Source: Bradyrhizobium guangxiense
GTDB lineage: Bacteria; Pseudomonadota; Alphaproteobacteria; Rhizobiales; Xanthobacteraceae
Assembly (NCBI RefSeq): GCF_004114915.1
Contig: NZ_CP022219.1
Coordinates: 4,122,501-4,186,500 of the forward strand
Reading direction: 5' to 3'
DNA: 64,000 nt
Made by a program: the position numbers and the translations under genes. Of the stretch, positions 16,814 through 25,284 are shown piece by piece (positions within the stretch are counted from its first letter, which is position 1; each line of letters starts with the position of its first letter). Under the pieces are notes generated by a model that saw nothing but the letters and a program-made list of their open reading frames with translations, ran no database searches and had not been told where the DNA came from.

Positions 16814-17707
16814 TTACTTCTGCGTCGCCGCAGCTGGCGCGGCCACACCGCCCGTCGGCACCAGGGCTTCCGCCGTCTTGGTCGACTTGGCAGCCTGCTC
16901 CGGTTCCACACCGAACCTCGCCTGCGTCTTCGGGGCAAGCTCCGCCATCGCTGGCGCGGAGATCTCGACATGCGGCAGCACATCGGCAACGAGATCCGTC
17001 GTCACGAGATTGGTGAGCTTGAGCTCGCCGGCATCCAGCTCGTGCAGGTCTTCCCAGGGCGGAACGCTGAGCGCTAGCGACAGCAGATCGCCTGCACCGC
17101 CCATGTCGAACGTGTATTTGGCGAGCCGGCCGATGTCGCGCTCCACGATCATCAGATCCTGCGCGCTGTAGCTCGCCGCCTTGGCATCGTCGGCGCGGTC
17201 GCCCATCCAGATCTGGTGGACGCGGACATGGGCCGCGTCCGGCACGTAGCGCTTCTTGCCGGCCAGCAGCAGGAATACGCACATGGATTCGCAATAGGCC
17301 TCGGGCGAGACCGCAGGGCGGGCCGACTGCCCGCCGCGGAGGCTCACGCCGACCGTGGTCAGGAGTCCGAGATTGCGAAAGCGCCGGCCGAGCGTGATCG
17401 CGTCATTGACGGAACCGCCGCTGGAATCAAGCACCACGGTGGCACCGCCGAGCTGGCGGCCGCGCGAAAACTCTTCGAAATCCTTCGGCGTGTCGGCGGT
17501 GATGATGCCGACCGCGCTAACCCAGCCGCGGCAGTTCGGCTCGCAGGCGACCCAGCTGAACTTCATCGGCAGCTTGCGCTCTTCGAGAGCAGCACCGGCG
17601 CGGGCCGACGACCCGAGTGTCGCGACGGCAGCGGCCAGCGCAACTCCGCACACGGCGGTTCCCACCAGCAACCAGCCGCGAAGATTGAGCGACGTCAGAA
17701 TTTTCAA
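16814..17707 (-). CDS. Secreted ClpP/SppA-fold protein
   Basis: A 297-residue protein with an N-terminal signal or anchor (LRGWLLVGTAVCGVALAAAVATLG). Residues about 60-200 show a ClpP/crotonase-like fold: VVLDSSGGSVNDAITLGRRFR, then the nucleophile-like Ser in YCESMCVFLLLAGKKR and a His in VRVHQIWMG, the positions of the ClpP Ser-His pair. The C-terminal 60 residues are low-complexity. It probably acts in the periplasm or membrane as a protease or degenerate relative; the substrate is unknown. The TTG at 17707 follows AAGGGA at good spacing. Confidence 0.75.
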   Translation of the reverse strand: MKILTSLNLRGWLLVGTAVCGVALAAAVATLGSSARAGAALEERKLPMKFSWVACEPNCRGWVSAVGIITADTPKDFEEFSRGRQLGGATVVLDSSGGSVNDAITLGRRFRNLGLLTTVGVSLRGGQSARPAVSPEAYCESMCVFLLLAGKKRYVPDAAHVRVHQIWMGDRADDAKAASYSAQDLMIVERDIGRLAKYTFDMGGAGDLLSLALSVPPWEDLHELDAGELKLTNLVTTDLVADVLPHVEISAPAMAELAPKTQARFGVEPEQAAKSTKTAEALVPTGGVAAPAAATQK

Positions 17708-17947
17708 ACTGGTCCCTTCCCCAAGCCCCGAGCACTAAGCCAAAGCCGATTCAGGCAAGCCCCGTTTCGCGTCCGATGAGTCTACACATGGACGTCACAA
17801 AAATGGTATCGGGGGGAATACAGATCGTCCATAGGTACTTGCTGCACTGCTCCCAAAAAGCATGAAAAATATGGCGCGCAAACAACAGCTTACAGTTCCC
17901 TGCGCCGGAACCGTGCAACACTCGCCCAACGTTGCAGCATAGCGCAC

Positions 17948-18286
17948 ATGAAGCATTCAGCCTGCGGTCATTGTTCCAGTTCGGTCGAAGGAGCGTTTCG
18001 GCTCCCACGCAGATTCGGCCGTGCGCTGATCTGGCTCTACCGGCACACGCTCTCGCCGCTGGTCGGTTACAATTGCCGGCATCTGCCGACCTGCTCCATC
18101 TATGGCGACGAGGCCATCGAACGGTTCGGGCTCTGGGCCGGCGGCTGGATGACGCTGGCGCGGCTGCTTCGCTGCAATCCCTTCGGCACGTCAGGCATCG
18201 ACAACGTGCCGCTCACCGCGCCGCAAGGCGCGCGCTGGTATCTGCCCTGGCGCTATGGCCGCTGGCGCGGCGTCAATGCACCCTGA
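17948..18286 (+). CDS. yidD: Membrane protein insertion efficiency factor YidD
   Basis: A 112-residue YidD, a small membrane-associated protein that aids YidC-dependent insertion. Conserved features: LIWLYRHTLSPLVGYNCRHLPTCS (core cysteines), YGDEAIERFG and the C-terminal LARLLRCNPFG. The N-terminal extension (MKHSACGHCSSS) is extra. It lies alone after a 240-base AT-richer gap. In many rhizobia yidD sits next to thrS; here thrS is about 10 kb away. Confidence 0.93.
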   Translation: MKHSACGHCSSSVEGAFRLPRRFGRALIWLYRHTLSPLVGYNCRHLPTCSIYGDEAIERFGLWAGGWMTLARLLRCNPFGTSGIDNVPLTAPQGARWYLPWRYGRWRGVNAP

Positions 18287-18377
18287 GATTGCTGCGATGC
18301 TTCGAGCGCCGGGAGCCTGGACGGAACCTTAAACTTTCTTCCCGCGTTGTTTGATGCTCCCCCGGGAGGAAACAACA

Positions 18378-18584
18378 ATGCGCTGGAAAATCAGCCCACA
18401 TCTTCATTTCAGGTTTGGTACCCCCGTCTCGAGGCGGCACCACGATCCCAGAACCATGGACCTACTCGCGATCGTCGCCCTGCTGGCGCTCGTGCTCGGC
18501 TCCGGCTGGTATCTGGCAACGAGTCTTGCGACGCCGCCGAGTTCGACGGCGTTCATCGTGCCGAGCCAGAGCGTGCACTGGTAG
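18378..18584 (+). CDS. Small single-pass membrane protein
   Basis: A 68-residue protein with a basic His/Arg-rich N-terminus (RWKISPHLHFRFG, RRHHD) and one membrane helix (LLAIVALLALVLGSGWYLATSLA), then a short tail. GGGAGGA seven bases before the ATG at 18378 is an excellent ribosome binding site. No family is recognised. It ends one base before the convergent reductase gene stop. Confidence 0.6.
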   Translation: MRWKISPHLHFRFGTPVSRRHHDPRTMDLLAIVALLALVLGSGWYLATSLATPPSSTAFIVPSQSVHW

Positions 18585-18585
18585 C

Positions 18586-19542
18586 TTAGAGGTCCAGCCC
18601 CAGCCGCTCGGCGTCCGAGCCGGCCACGCAAACCATGAGATAGCGCTCGCGCTCGTAGGGCGACAGGATGCGGTCGCGGTGCACCGGCTTGCCCTCGATC
18701 CATCCGACCTTGCAGGCGCCACAGATGCCGCCGCAGCAGGAGGTCGCGATGTTGATGCCTCGCTCCTGCAACGCGGCCAGCATGGTCTGGCCCGCCCGCA
18801 CGTGAATCTCGGCGCCCGAGCGCGCCAGTGACAGTGTGAACGGCTTGGCGTCGGGATCGATGACCGGTGGTGGTGCGACGAACCGCTCGATATGGACACT
18901 CGCCGCGGGCCACGCCGCGGTCACCCGCTCGAAATCCTCGATCATGCTTTCCGGGCCGCAGCAGGCGACCATGGTCTCCGATCCACCCTCTCCGACAAGA
19001 GCTGCGAGATCGGGACGCCCGGCCCGGGACGTCCGATGCACGATGATGCGTCCCTTCTCGACCAGCGAGCCGAGATGCGCGGCGAGCGGCACCTCCTCGC
19101 GCACGATCAGATGTAGCGTGAAGTCGGCTTGCTGCGTGCGTTCGAGATGCCGCGCCACGGACAGGAACGGCGTCACGCCGATGCCGCCAGCCAGGAACAC
19201 GTAGCGCGCGATGCGAGGTTGCGGCTCAAGTCCGCCCCGTGGCAACGACACGCCGATGACGTCGCCGATGCCAACTTCGTCGTGCAGCGCCCGCGAGCCG
19301 CCGCGTCCATCCGCTTCGCGCTTGACCGCGATGACATAGCGCGTGTTGTCCGCGGGCTCGTTGCACAGCGAATAGGTGCGGATCTGCCCATTCGGCAGAT
19401 GCAGATCGATATGCGCGCCGGGCTTGAACGACGGCAACTCCCACCGGTCGGGATCGGCCAGCATGAACAGTTTTATGTCTGCCCCCGCCTCCTCGATGCC
19501 GGCAACGACCGTCTTGACCGTCGTGATCGGGCGCGCGCTCAT
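18586..19542 (-). CDS. PDR/VanB-type oxidoreductase (FMN, NAD, 2Fe-2S)
   Basis: A 318-residue reductase of the phthalate dioxygenase reductase/VanB class. Domains in order: flavin-binding barrel with RTYSLCNEP (about residues 54-62), NAD-binding domain with FLAGGIGVTPFLS (about 116-128) and ACCGPESMI, then a plant-type ferredoxin with cysteines in SCCGGICGACKV and LMVCVAGS. It passes electrons from NAD(P)H to a terminal oxidase component. Its start codon overlaps the stop of the MOSC gene (ATGA), which indicates translational coupling. No Rieske oxygenase subunit is nearby; the MOSC protein is the most likely partner. Confidence 0.93.
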   Translation of the reverse strand: MSARPITTVKTVVAGIEEAGADIKLFMLADPDRWELPSFKPGAHIDLHLPNGQIRTYSLCNEPADNTRYVIAVKREADGRGGSRALHDEVGIGDVIGVSLPRGGLEPQPRIARYVFLAGGIGVTPFLSVARHLERTQQADFTLHLIVREEVPLAAHLGSLVEKGRIIVHRTSRAGRPDLAALVGEGGSETMVACCGPESMIEDFERVTAAWPAASVHIERFVAPPPVIDPDAKPFTLSLARSGAEIHVRAGQTMLAALQERGINIATSCCGGICGACKVGWIEGKPVHRDRILSPYERERYLMVCVAGSDAERLGLDL

Positions 19543-20060
19543 GCCGCATTCCGCACGGTGTCGCCAACCCTGACGATGCCGCCTTGCACAATCTTGCAGT
19601 TGAGGCCGGACCGGTTGATCAAGGGGTCGAAGATCGCCTTGCCGGTAATCTCCTCGATATGCCGGCACGGCACCGACAGCCGCGTCGCTTCGAGCAGGGT
19701 CTCGCCCAACCAGAAGCGGCGGCCGACGAGATGATTGAGCGGCACGCCCTCCACCGTGACGTTGCGCCGATGCTCTTCCGGGCCGAGCTCGATCCCGGCG
19801 TCGCGCTTCAGCGCAACCAGCGTCTCGAGTTCGAACAGGGTGACCTGCCGGCCCTCCTCGGGCTTGTGCGAGTAGAACCCTTCTTCGTTGCCGATCATGT
19901 AGCGGTCGCCCTCGATCCCCTTGCCGGCGACGAGGATGAGCGTCTCAGCTGCGCGCATCGGCAGGAACGCGCGCGGGGCGAGATGGAGGAAGCGCACCAC
20001 GCCGGTCCAGCCGGGCTGTGCTGCGCTCCGCGCCGGACCGGCGCTGATCGTATCAAGCAT
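19539..20060 (-). CDS. MOSC domain protein, probable molybdenum-cofactor enzyme
   Basis: A 173-residue single MOSC domain. Key pieces: GIEGDRYMIG, VTLFELETLVAL, EHRRNVTVEGVPLNHLVG and the Cys-bearing RLSVPCRHIEEITGK, where the Cys is the candidate molybdenum ligand. YiiM, YcbX and mARC use such domains to reduce N-hydroxylated compounds with electrons from a ferredoxin or flavin partner. The ATGA overlap with the downstream reductase gene supports a two-part enzyme. ATG at 20060, 55 bases after the MFS gene stop, in the same direction. Confidence 0.88.
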   Translation of the reverse strand: MLDTISAGPARSAAQPGWTGVVRFLHLAPRAFLPMRAAETLILVAGKGIEGDRYMIGNEEGFYSHKPEEGRQVTLFELETLVALKRDAGIELGPEEHRRNVTVEGVPLNHLVGRRFWLGETLLEATRLSVPCRHIEEITGKAIFDPLINRSGLNCKIVQGGIVRVGDTVRNAA

Positions 20061-20115
20061 GACAAATCCTTATGAGGAGGTGATGGCGCGCCGCCGGTAG
20101 CGGCGCGCCGCGAGA

Positions 20116-21429
20116 TCAGGCCAGTTCCTTGTTCGCCATCTCCGGCGCGAACCTTGTCGCGGTCGCGGTGATGGCGGCACAGGCGATCAGCAGCAGCGAG
20201 ACCGGCCAGGTTGCGCCGCCGCTCCAGGCCATCAGAGAGGCTGCAATCAGCGGCGTCAATCCGCCGCTCAGCGCCGCGCCGACCTGGAACCCGAGCGAAG
20301 CGCCGCTGTAACGCAGGCGCGCGGTGAACAGCTCGGAGTACCAGGGCGCGCCGATGCCGAACATCACCATCTGACCGAAGGTGATAGCGACCACGATGGT
20401 GCAGATGACGATGGCGGGATCGCGGGTGTCGAGCAGCCAGAACAGCGGGAAGGCAAACAGCGCCGAGAATACGCAGCTCGCGTAGAACATGGTCTTGCGG
20501 CCGACGAGATCGGACAGCCAGCCGAACAGCGGGATGGCAAGCAGCGCGACCAGCGACGCGGCAAAGGCGCCGTTCAGCACCACCGCCCGCGGCAGTCCCA
20601 GATTGGCGGTGGCGTAGGACATTACGAACACACCGCCGATGCTGGCATAGGCGATCTCGGAAATCTTGAGACCGACCGCTGTGAAGAAGGGCCTGCGGTG
20701 ATGCGTGAAGATCTCGACCAGCGGCAGCTTCGCAACGTCCTTCTTGGCCTGAACCTGACGGAAGGCGGCGGTCTCTTCCATGTTGAGGCGGATGTAGAGA
20801 CCGACGCCGACCAGCAGGATCGAGATCAGGAAGGGGACGCGCCAGCCATAGGCCATGAAGTCGCTCTCCGGCAGGCTCGCCACGAGCGCGAACATGCCGA
20901 TCGCGGCGAGATTGCCGATGGGATTGCCGACTTGCACCATGCTGCCGAGCAGGCCGCGGCGGTGCGTCGGGCAATTCTCCACAACCATCAGCACGGCCCC
21001 GCCCCATTCGCCGCCGAGGCCGATACCCTGGAGAAAGCGCAATCCGATCAGCAGCACCGGCGCGGCGATGCCGATCTGCTGATAGGTTGGAAGCAGGCCG
21101 ATCAGGAAGGTGCCGATGCCCATCACCATGATCGTGATCGCGAGCATCGCCTTGCGGCCGACCCGGTCGCCGTAATGGCCAAAGATCGCAGCCCCGAGTG
21201 GCCGTGCCAGAAATCCGACGGCATAAGTGCCGAAGGCCGCGATGGTGGCGAGCGTGGGGTTGCCGGCGGCGAAGAAGACCTTGTTGAACACCAGCGCGGT
21301 CGCCGTGCCATAGATGAGGAAATCGTACCATTCGACCGCGGTGCCGATCACGCTCGACCACACGATCCGTCGCAAGCTCGCCGCCTCGTCCGGCGCTACG
21401 TTCAGGGTTACGTCGTCTGCTACGGTCAT
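20116..21429 (-). CDS. MFS transporter, metabolite:H+ symporter (MHS) family
   Basis: A 437-residue, 12-helix inner-membrane transporter. MHS signatures: VEWYDFLIYGTATALVF in helix 1, RPLGAAIFGHYGDRVGRKAML between helices 2 and 3, and FLQGIGLGGEWGGAVL in helix 4. Relatives import shikimate, alpha-ketoglutarate, citrate, betaine or aromatic acids; the substrate here is unknown. ATG at 21429 follows GGAGAG. It is first in a probable three-gene unit with the MOSC and reductase genes and is divergent from the XRE-cupin regulator. Confidence 0.93.
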   Translation of the reverse strand: MTVADDVTLNVAPDEAASLRRIVWSSVIGTAVEWYDFLIYGTATALVFNKVFFAAGNPTLATIAAFGTYAVGFLARPLGAAIFGHYGDRVGRKAMLAITIMVMGIGTFLIGLLPTYQQIGIAAPVLLIGLRFLQGIGLGGEWGGAVLMVVENCPTHRRGLLGSMVQVGNPIGNLAAIGMFALVASLPESDFMAYGWRVPFLISILLVGVGLYIRLNMEETAAFRQVQAKKDVAKLPLVEIFTHHRRPFFTAVGLKISEIAYASIGGVFVMSYATANLGLPRAVVLNGAFAASLVALLAIPLFGWLSDLVGRKTMFYASCVFSALFAFPLFWLLDTRDPAIVICTIVVAITFGQMVMFGIGAPWYSELFTARLRYSGASLGFQVGAALSGGLTPLIAASLMAWSGGATWPVSLLLIACAAITATATRFAPEMANKELA

Positions 21430-21785
21430 CGATCTCTCCAAAAGGTACCGGCGCCAGGGAAAAGCAGTTGGTTCGGTCCGTGCGCCCATCGGCAGCCACG
21501 GCGGTAAAAATCGATCATGTTTACTATCAGAAATCAACGCATCGGAACGCGGCAAATGCCAACGATCACGGCAAATTTGACAAAATGCACTTATTTTAAG
21601 CCAATTTTCGCGCCATACCAATTCACCTGCTCACAATATCCGCGCCCCTGCCTGAAATTTCTGCTCATAAGTTTTCTTTTGGAATACACTCGGCGGCGAC
21701 CGGCGCCGTGCCTTGCCGGCCGCCGGGCTGGCAGTCCGGCGCCATCTGTTGCAAAACAGGCCTGAGCAGTTCGGGAGATTCATGC
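21430..21785. promoter_or_regulatory. Divergent control region of the MFS-MOSC-reductase unit
   Basis: 356 bases without a gene between the divergent MFS (minus) and XRE-cupin (plus) genes. It is notably AT-rich for this window (about 21515-21690), with TTTGACAAAATGCACTTATT near 21584-21603. It should hold both promoters and the operator of the regulator. I could not define an operator with confidence. Confidence 0.5.
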
Positions 21786-22343
21786 GTGCTTGACGTCAGC
21801 AAAGCCACGGCGGTCGGGGCCAACATCCGCCAGGCGCGGATCGCCAAGGGCCTGACGCTGGACCAGCTTGCGAAGCAGAGCGACCTCACGCGCGGCTATA
21901 TCTCGCTGGTCGAGCGCAACCTCAAGATCCCCTCGCTCGCGGCACTGCTGCGAATGGCCGCCGCGCTCGAGGTCAATGTCGCGAACTTCTTCGACCCGAA
22001 CGCCGAGCCGGCGCCGCGCTACACGCTGTTCCGCCGCCAGGACGGCAACGTGCCGCTGTTCCAGGACACGTTTGGCGTGGTCCCATTGGCGACCGGTCGC
22101 ACGCGCAAGATGATGGAGCCATTTCTGCTCAGCCCGCCGCACAAGGCGGCGACGCGGGCCTCGCATGCGGGTGAAGAGCTGCTGTTCGTCGTCAACGGCA
22201 AGATCGCGATCAAGCTCGATGGCGAAGAGCTCGTCCTCTGCAAGGGGGACTGCCTGTATTTTTCAGGAGAGACGCCGCACGAGGTCAGGAGCCTCGGCCG
22301 GCAGAAAGCCGAAGTGCTGGTCGTCGTGGCCCAGACCTCGTAA
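21786..22343 (+). CDS. XRE-family regulator with cupin sensor domain
   Basis: A 185-residue transcription factor. An N-terminal helix-turn-helix (about residues 10-65: IRQARIAKGLTLDQLAKQSDLTRGYISLVERN) is followed by a cupin barrel (about 110-185: ASHAGEELLFVVNGKIAIKLDGEE and SGETPHEVRSLG) that would bind a small ligand. This is the layout of PuuR/SutR-type regulators. The GTG at 21786 follows GGGAG. It is divergent from the MFS-MOSC-reductase unit and most simply controls it. Confidence 0.92.
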   Translation: MLDVSKATAVGANIRQARIAKGLTLDQLAKQSDLTRGYISLVERNLKIPSLAALLRMAAALEVNVANFFDPNAEPAPRYTLFRRQDGNVPLFQDTFGVVPLATGRTRKMMEPFLLSPPHKAATRASHAGEELLFVVNGKIAIKLDGEELVLCKGDCLYFSGETPHEVRSLGRQKAEVLVVVAQTS

Positions 22344-22363
22344 GGCCCGTCCGCGCAGAAAGC

Positions 22364-23581
22364 CTAGCGAAACCAGAAAAAGCGTCCCTGTGACGGCGGG
22401 ACCGACTCCGGCGGCCGAGGCTGCTTCGGGCGCGGCGGCCTTGGCGCCGGCTCGGCCGACGACGAGGTGGCCTCTCCGCCCGGCGGCGTTTCCGTGCCCG
22501 GCACCCTCACCGCCAACAGCAAATTCGACTCGTGCATCCGCCAGCGGTAGCCGACGCCGAAATCGATCGGCTGGGCGCGCGTGAACAAGTCGGCGTAGCG
22601 CTCCTGGTAGCGGCCGGGGAATTCGTCGATCGGTCCGAGATAGCGACCGAACGGGAAGAACCGCCATTGCCGCGCGCTGTAATTGGCAAGCGGAATGCCG
22701 GAATCGTCCTGGATGATGGTGGCACTGTTGGCGAGCAGCCAGTCGCGGACCACCGCGAAGTCGCTCTTGTGCAACAGATAGGAGGCGCTCTTGAGCAGGC
22801 TGTTGCCGGGCCCCAGCGTCTCGCAGAATTTCAGGAATCCGGTGTTGCGCGCACCGGCATTGGAAAGGTCGGTCGAGAAATAATACAGCGTGCGCGCCTC
22901 ACCATCGGAGCCTGCAAAGGTGATGCGGACACCTTGGGTCGCGTTCGGTCCCGGATTGTCGCCAGCGGCATGCATCCCGCCCTTGGCGTCGAGCGCGACG
23001 AGCTCGACGTTGCGGATGGTCTTGCCCGAGCGGGCCAGGAAGACATAGAGGATCGGCAAGGTGCCGTTGACCTGGTTGGCGTGCAGGTCGATCTTCATCT
23101 GCTTGGTGATGAAGAAGGAAAAGCTCAGGATCGAGCCGAGCGAACGCTCGACGTTGTAGAGCGCGGCGCCGACCGAACCGCGCGGCAGCCGCGTCAGATC
23201 GGGCACGGCGCCGACCGGCTCCAGCGCGCCGAGCACGTAGGTGCTGGCCTTGGAATAGAAGGTATTGGCGTAGAGGAAATCGGGGCCGCTGAACATGTAG
23301 AACATGGTCGGCCGGGGCGCGGCGAGATTGACGTCGGCCCAATCGCGGATCTTCAAGAGCTGGCGCTGTTCGAGCTGGGCGAAGGCGCCGTCGAAAAATT
23401 TTGCATGGCGCTGCCAGCCCGGATCCCTCGTGAGGGGCACCAGCGGCGAGTCCGCCGAAGCCTGCATGCCCGCGAGGAAGCGCGCGGTGTCGTCGAAGGT
23501 AATATCGGCCGCGCGTGCGGACGCGACGGCCGCAGCAAGCAGGGCAAGAGCGACGGCCACAATTCTGAGGGGTCGAAACAT
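22364..23581 (-). CDS. Secreted protein of unknown function, partner of the APC permease gene
   Basis: A 405-residue exported protein with a signal peptide (RIVAVALALLAAAVASARA). The mature part has an alpha/beta character with ARPTMFYMFSGPDFLYANTFY, LGSILSFSFFITKQMKIDL and a Pro-rich C-terminus (PRPPRPKQPRPP). No named domain is recognised. Two bases separate the permease stop from this ATG, so the two are co-translated. It may be a periplasmic or surface factor tied to the permease substrate, but this is inference only. Confidence 0.8.
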   Translation of the reverse strand: MFRPLRIVAVALALLAAAVASARAADITFDDTARFLAGMQASADSPLVPLTRDPGWQRHAKFFDGAFAQLEQRQLLKIRDWADVNLAAPRPTMFYMFSGPDFLYANTFYSKASTYVLGALEPVGAVPDLTRLPRGSVGAALYNVERSLGSILSFSFFITKQMKIDLHANQVNGTLPILYVFLARSGKTIRNVELVALDAKGGMHAAGDNPGPNATQGVRITFAGSDGEARTLYYFSTDLSNAGARNTGFLKFCETLGPGNSLLKSASYLLHKSDFAVVRDWLLANSATIIQDDSGIPLANYSARQWRFFPFGRYLGPIDEFPGRYQERYADLFTRAQPIDFGVGYRWRMHESNLLLAVRVPGTETPPGGEATSSSAEPAPRPPRPKQPRPPESVPPSQGRFFWFR

Positions 23582-23583
23582 AT

Positions 23584-24951
23584 CTATCCGCGATCGTGTG
23601 ACGTGCCAGCGGCGACCGGCCGCCTGCGGAAAACAGCATAAATCAACAGGCCCGAGAGCATGACGAGCATCCCCGACAGCGACTGCAGTGGCCGCTCGGT
23701 CAACAGGTGGTACATCATGAACGCGGTCACGAGCAGGAAAACGAGCGGCGTGAACGGGTATCCCCAGGCGCGATAGGGCCTCGGCAAATCGGGATCGGTG
23801 ATGCGCAGCTTGATGACGCCGGCGACCGTGAAGAACGAGCAGAACAGCAGCGCGAACTGGATGAAGTCGAGCACCGCCTCGAAGCTGCGCGTGAACAGCA
23901 GCAGGGTCGCGACGGCGAGCTGAAACAGGATGGCATAGGCCGGCGCGCCGCTCACCGATCGCTTCGAAAACACGCGCAGGGCCGGAATGTCCTCCCCCAT
24001 CGTCATCATCACCCGCGGGCCGATCCACATCATTGCGCTGATCGAGGAGATCAGGCCGACGCAGATCATCGCGCCCACGATCCGCCCGCCGAGACTGCCG
24101 AAGATCGCGCTGCCTGCAACGCTGGCAACATCGAGCTGGCCGGCCAACGCACCGACGGGCGTGGAGTAGAGGAACACCGCGTTCAGCGCGACATACAGCA
24201 CGAGCACGATCAGCGTGCCCGCCAGCAGCGCGCGCGGCAGGCTCTGCTGCGGCGTGTTCATCTCGCCGATGATGTAGGTTGCGGCATTCCAGCCCGAAAA
24301 CGAGTACATCACGAAGACGAGCCCGATCGCGAAGGGCGCGCTGACGATGTGGGCGAGGTCGCCCGGCTGCGGCGTGAAGGAAATCGGCTGCGGCACGCCG
24401 ACGACGAAGCCGGCGACCAGGAAGGCGACGATCAGCGCGACCTTGATGATCGTCGAGATCAGCTGGAAGGTCGAGGAGTGCCTGACACCGGTCAGTTGCA
24501 CGAGCGAGCCCAGCCACACCACGGCGATGGCGAGCGGGATCGGCGGCAGATCGGGCACGACCGATTTGGCGTATTCGCCGAACGCCATCGCAGCGAGCGC
24601 GACCGGCGCCGCGAAGCCCACCGTCGCCGACACCCAGCCGGCGAGAAAGCCGAAAGCCGGATGATAGGCACGGCCGAGGAAATTGTACTCGCCGCTCGAG
24701 CGCGGAAACATCGCACCGAGCTCGCTATAGGCGAACACCCCGCACAGCGCGACGATGCCGCCGACGGTCCACAGCAGCAGGATCGAGAAGCCGGACGGGA
24801 TGTCCTTGACCTGGAAGCCGAGGCTGGTGAAGACGCCGACCCCGATCATGTCGGCCACGACGATGGCGGTTGCGACCAGAGCCGAGACCCCTGTCCCGCT
24901 TCCGGTCAGCCGGACAATCCAGGGTGCGGTGCCCGCATCTGATGCCGTCAT
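23584..24951 (-). CDS. APC-family amino acid permease
   Basis: A 455-residue, 12-helix transporter of the APC superfamily. Seen: the first-helix signature ATAIVVADMIGVGVFTSLGF (unwound GVG), FAYSELGAMFPRSSGEYNFL, and MYSFSGWNAATYIIGEM in helix 6. The substrate is probably an amino acid or amine, taken up with protons. The downstream secreted-protein gene begins two bases after its stop, a tight operon. ATG at 24951. Confidence 0.92.
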   Translation of the reverse strand: MTASDAGTAPWIVRLTGSGTGVSALVATAIVVADMIGVGVFTSLGFQVKDIPSGFSILLLWTVGGIVALCGVFAYSELGAMFPRSSGEYNFLGRAYHPAFGFLAGWVSATVGFAAPVALAAMAFGEYAKSVVPDLPPIPLAIAVVWLGSLVQLTGVRHSSTFQLISTIIKVALIVAFLVAGFVVGVPQPISFTPQPGDLAHIVSAPFAIGLVFVMYSFSGWNAATYIIGEMNTPQQSLPRALLAGTLIVLVLYVALNAVFLYSTPVGALAGQLDVASVAGSAIFGSLGGRIVGAMICVGLISSISAMMWIGPRVMMTMGEDIPALRVFSKRSVSGAPAYAILFQLAVATLLLFTRSFEAVLDFIQFALLFCSFFTVAGVIKLRITDPDLPRPYRAWGYPFTPLVFLLVTAFMMYHLLTERPLQSLSGMLVMLSGLLIYAVFRRRPVAAGTSHDRG

Positions 24952-25284
24952 CGGGGTCCTTAACCTCAGGCGTCTTGTCTCGCGGCCGCATCGTGCAGTT
25001 CGGCCCAGTCAATTCAAGCAGGGTTAACAAGGGTTAAATGAGGCAGCGGAAACGGGTACCTAAACACCGCTTATTCCCACCACCGGCCGAAAAAGCATCA
25101 GATGCCCCGGGAAGTCCCGTTTCCCTCCCCCACAATCAGGACACGATTGCATGGTCCTTTTGAGCGTTCCGGATGTGGGGAAGTTTCTCCGGACGCTTAA
25201 CGTCGCCTAAACGCCCGTCGCTCAATTGTTTCAAGATCGCCGATGGACGTGTGACTTGGGTCGTGACTTTGGGGTCATGGGTGG
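24952..25284. other. Intergenic region, 333 bases
   Basis: Between the divergent permease and alpha/beta hydrolase genes. It holds a TTAA-N6-TTAA motif at 25026-25039 (one base short of a CtrA box). A minus-strand frame covering much of it looks like noise. I see no RNA gene or clear promoter. Confidence 0.4.

Noticed and set aside
25026..25039. TTAA-N6-TTAA motif between divergent genes
   Set aside because: Spacing is one base short of the CtrA consensus, which is spacing-sensitive.
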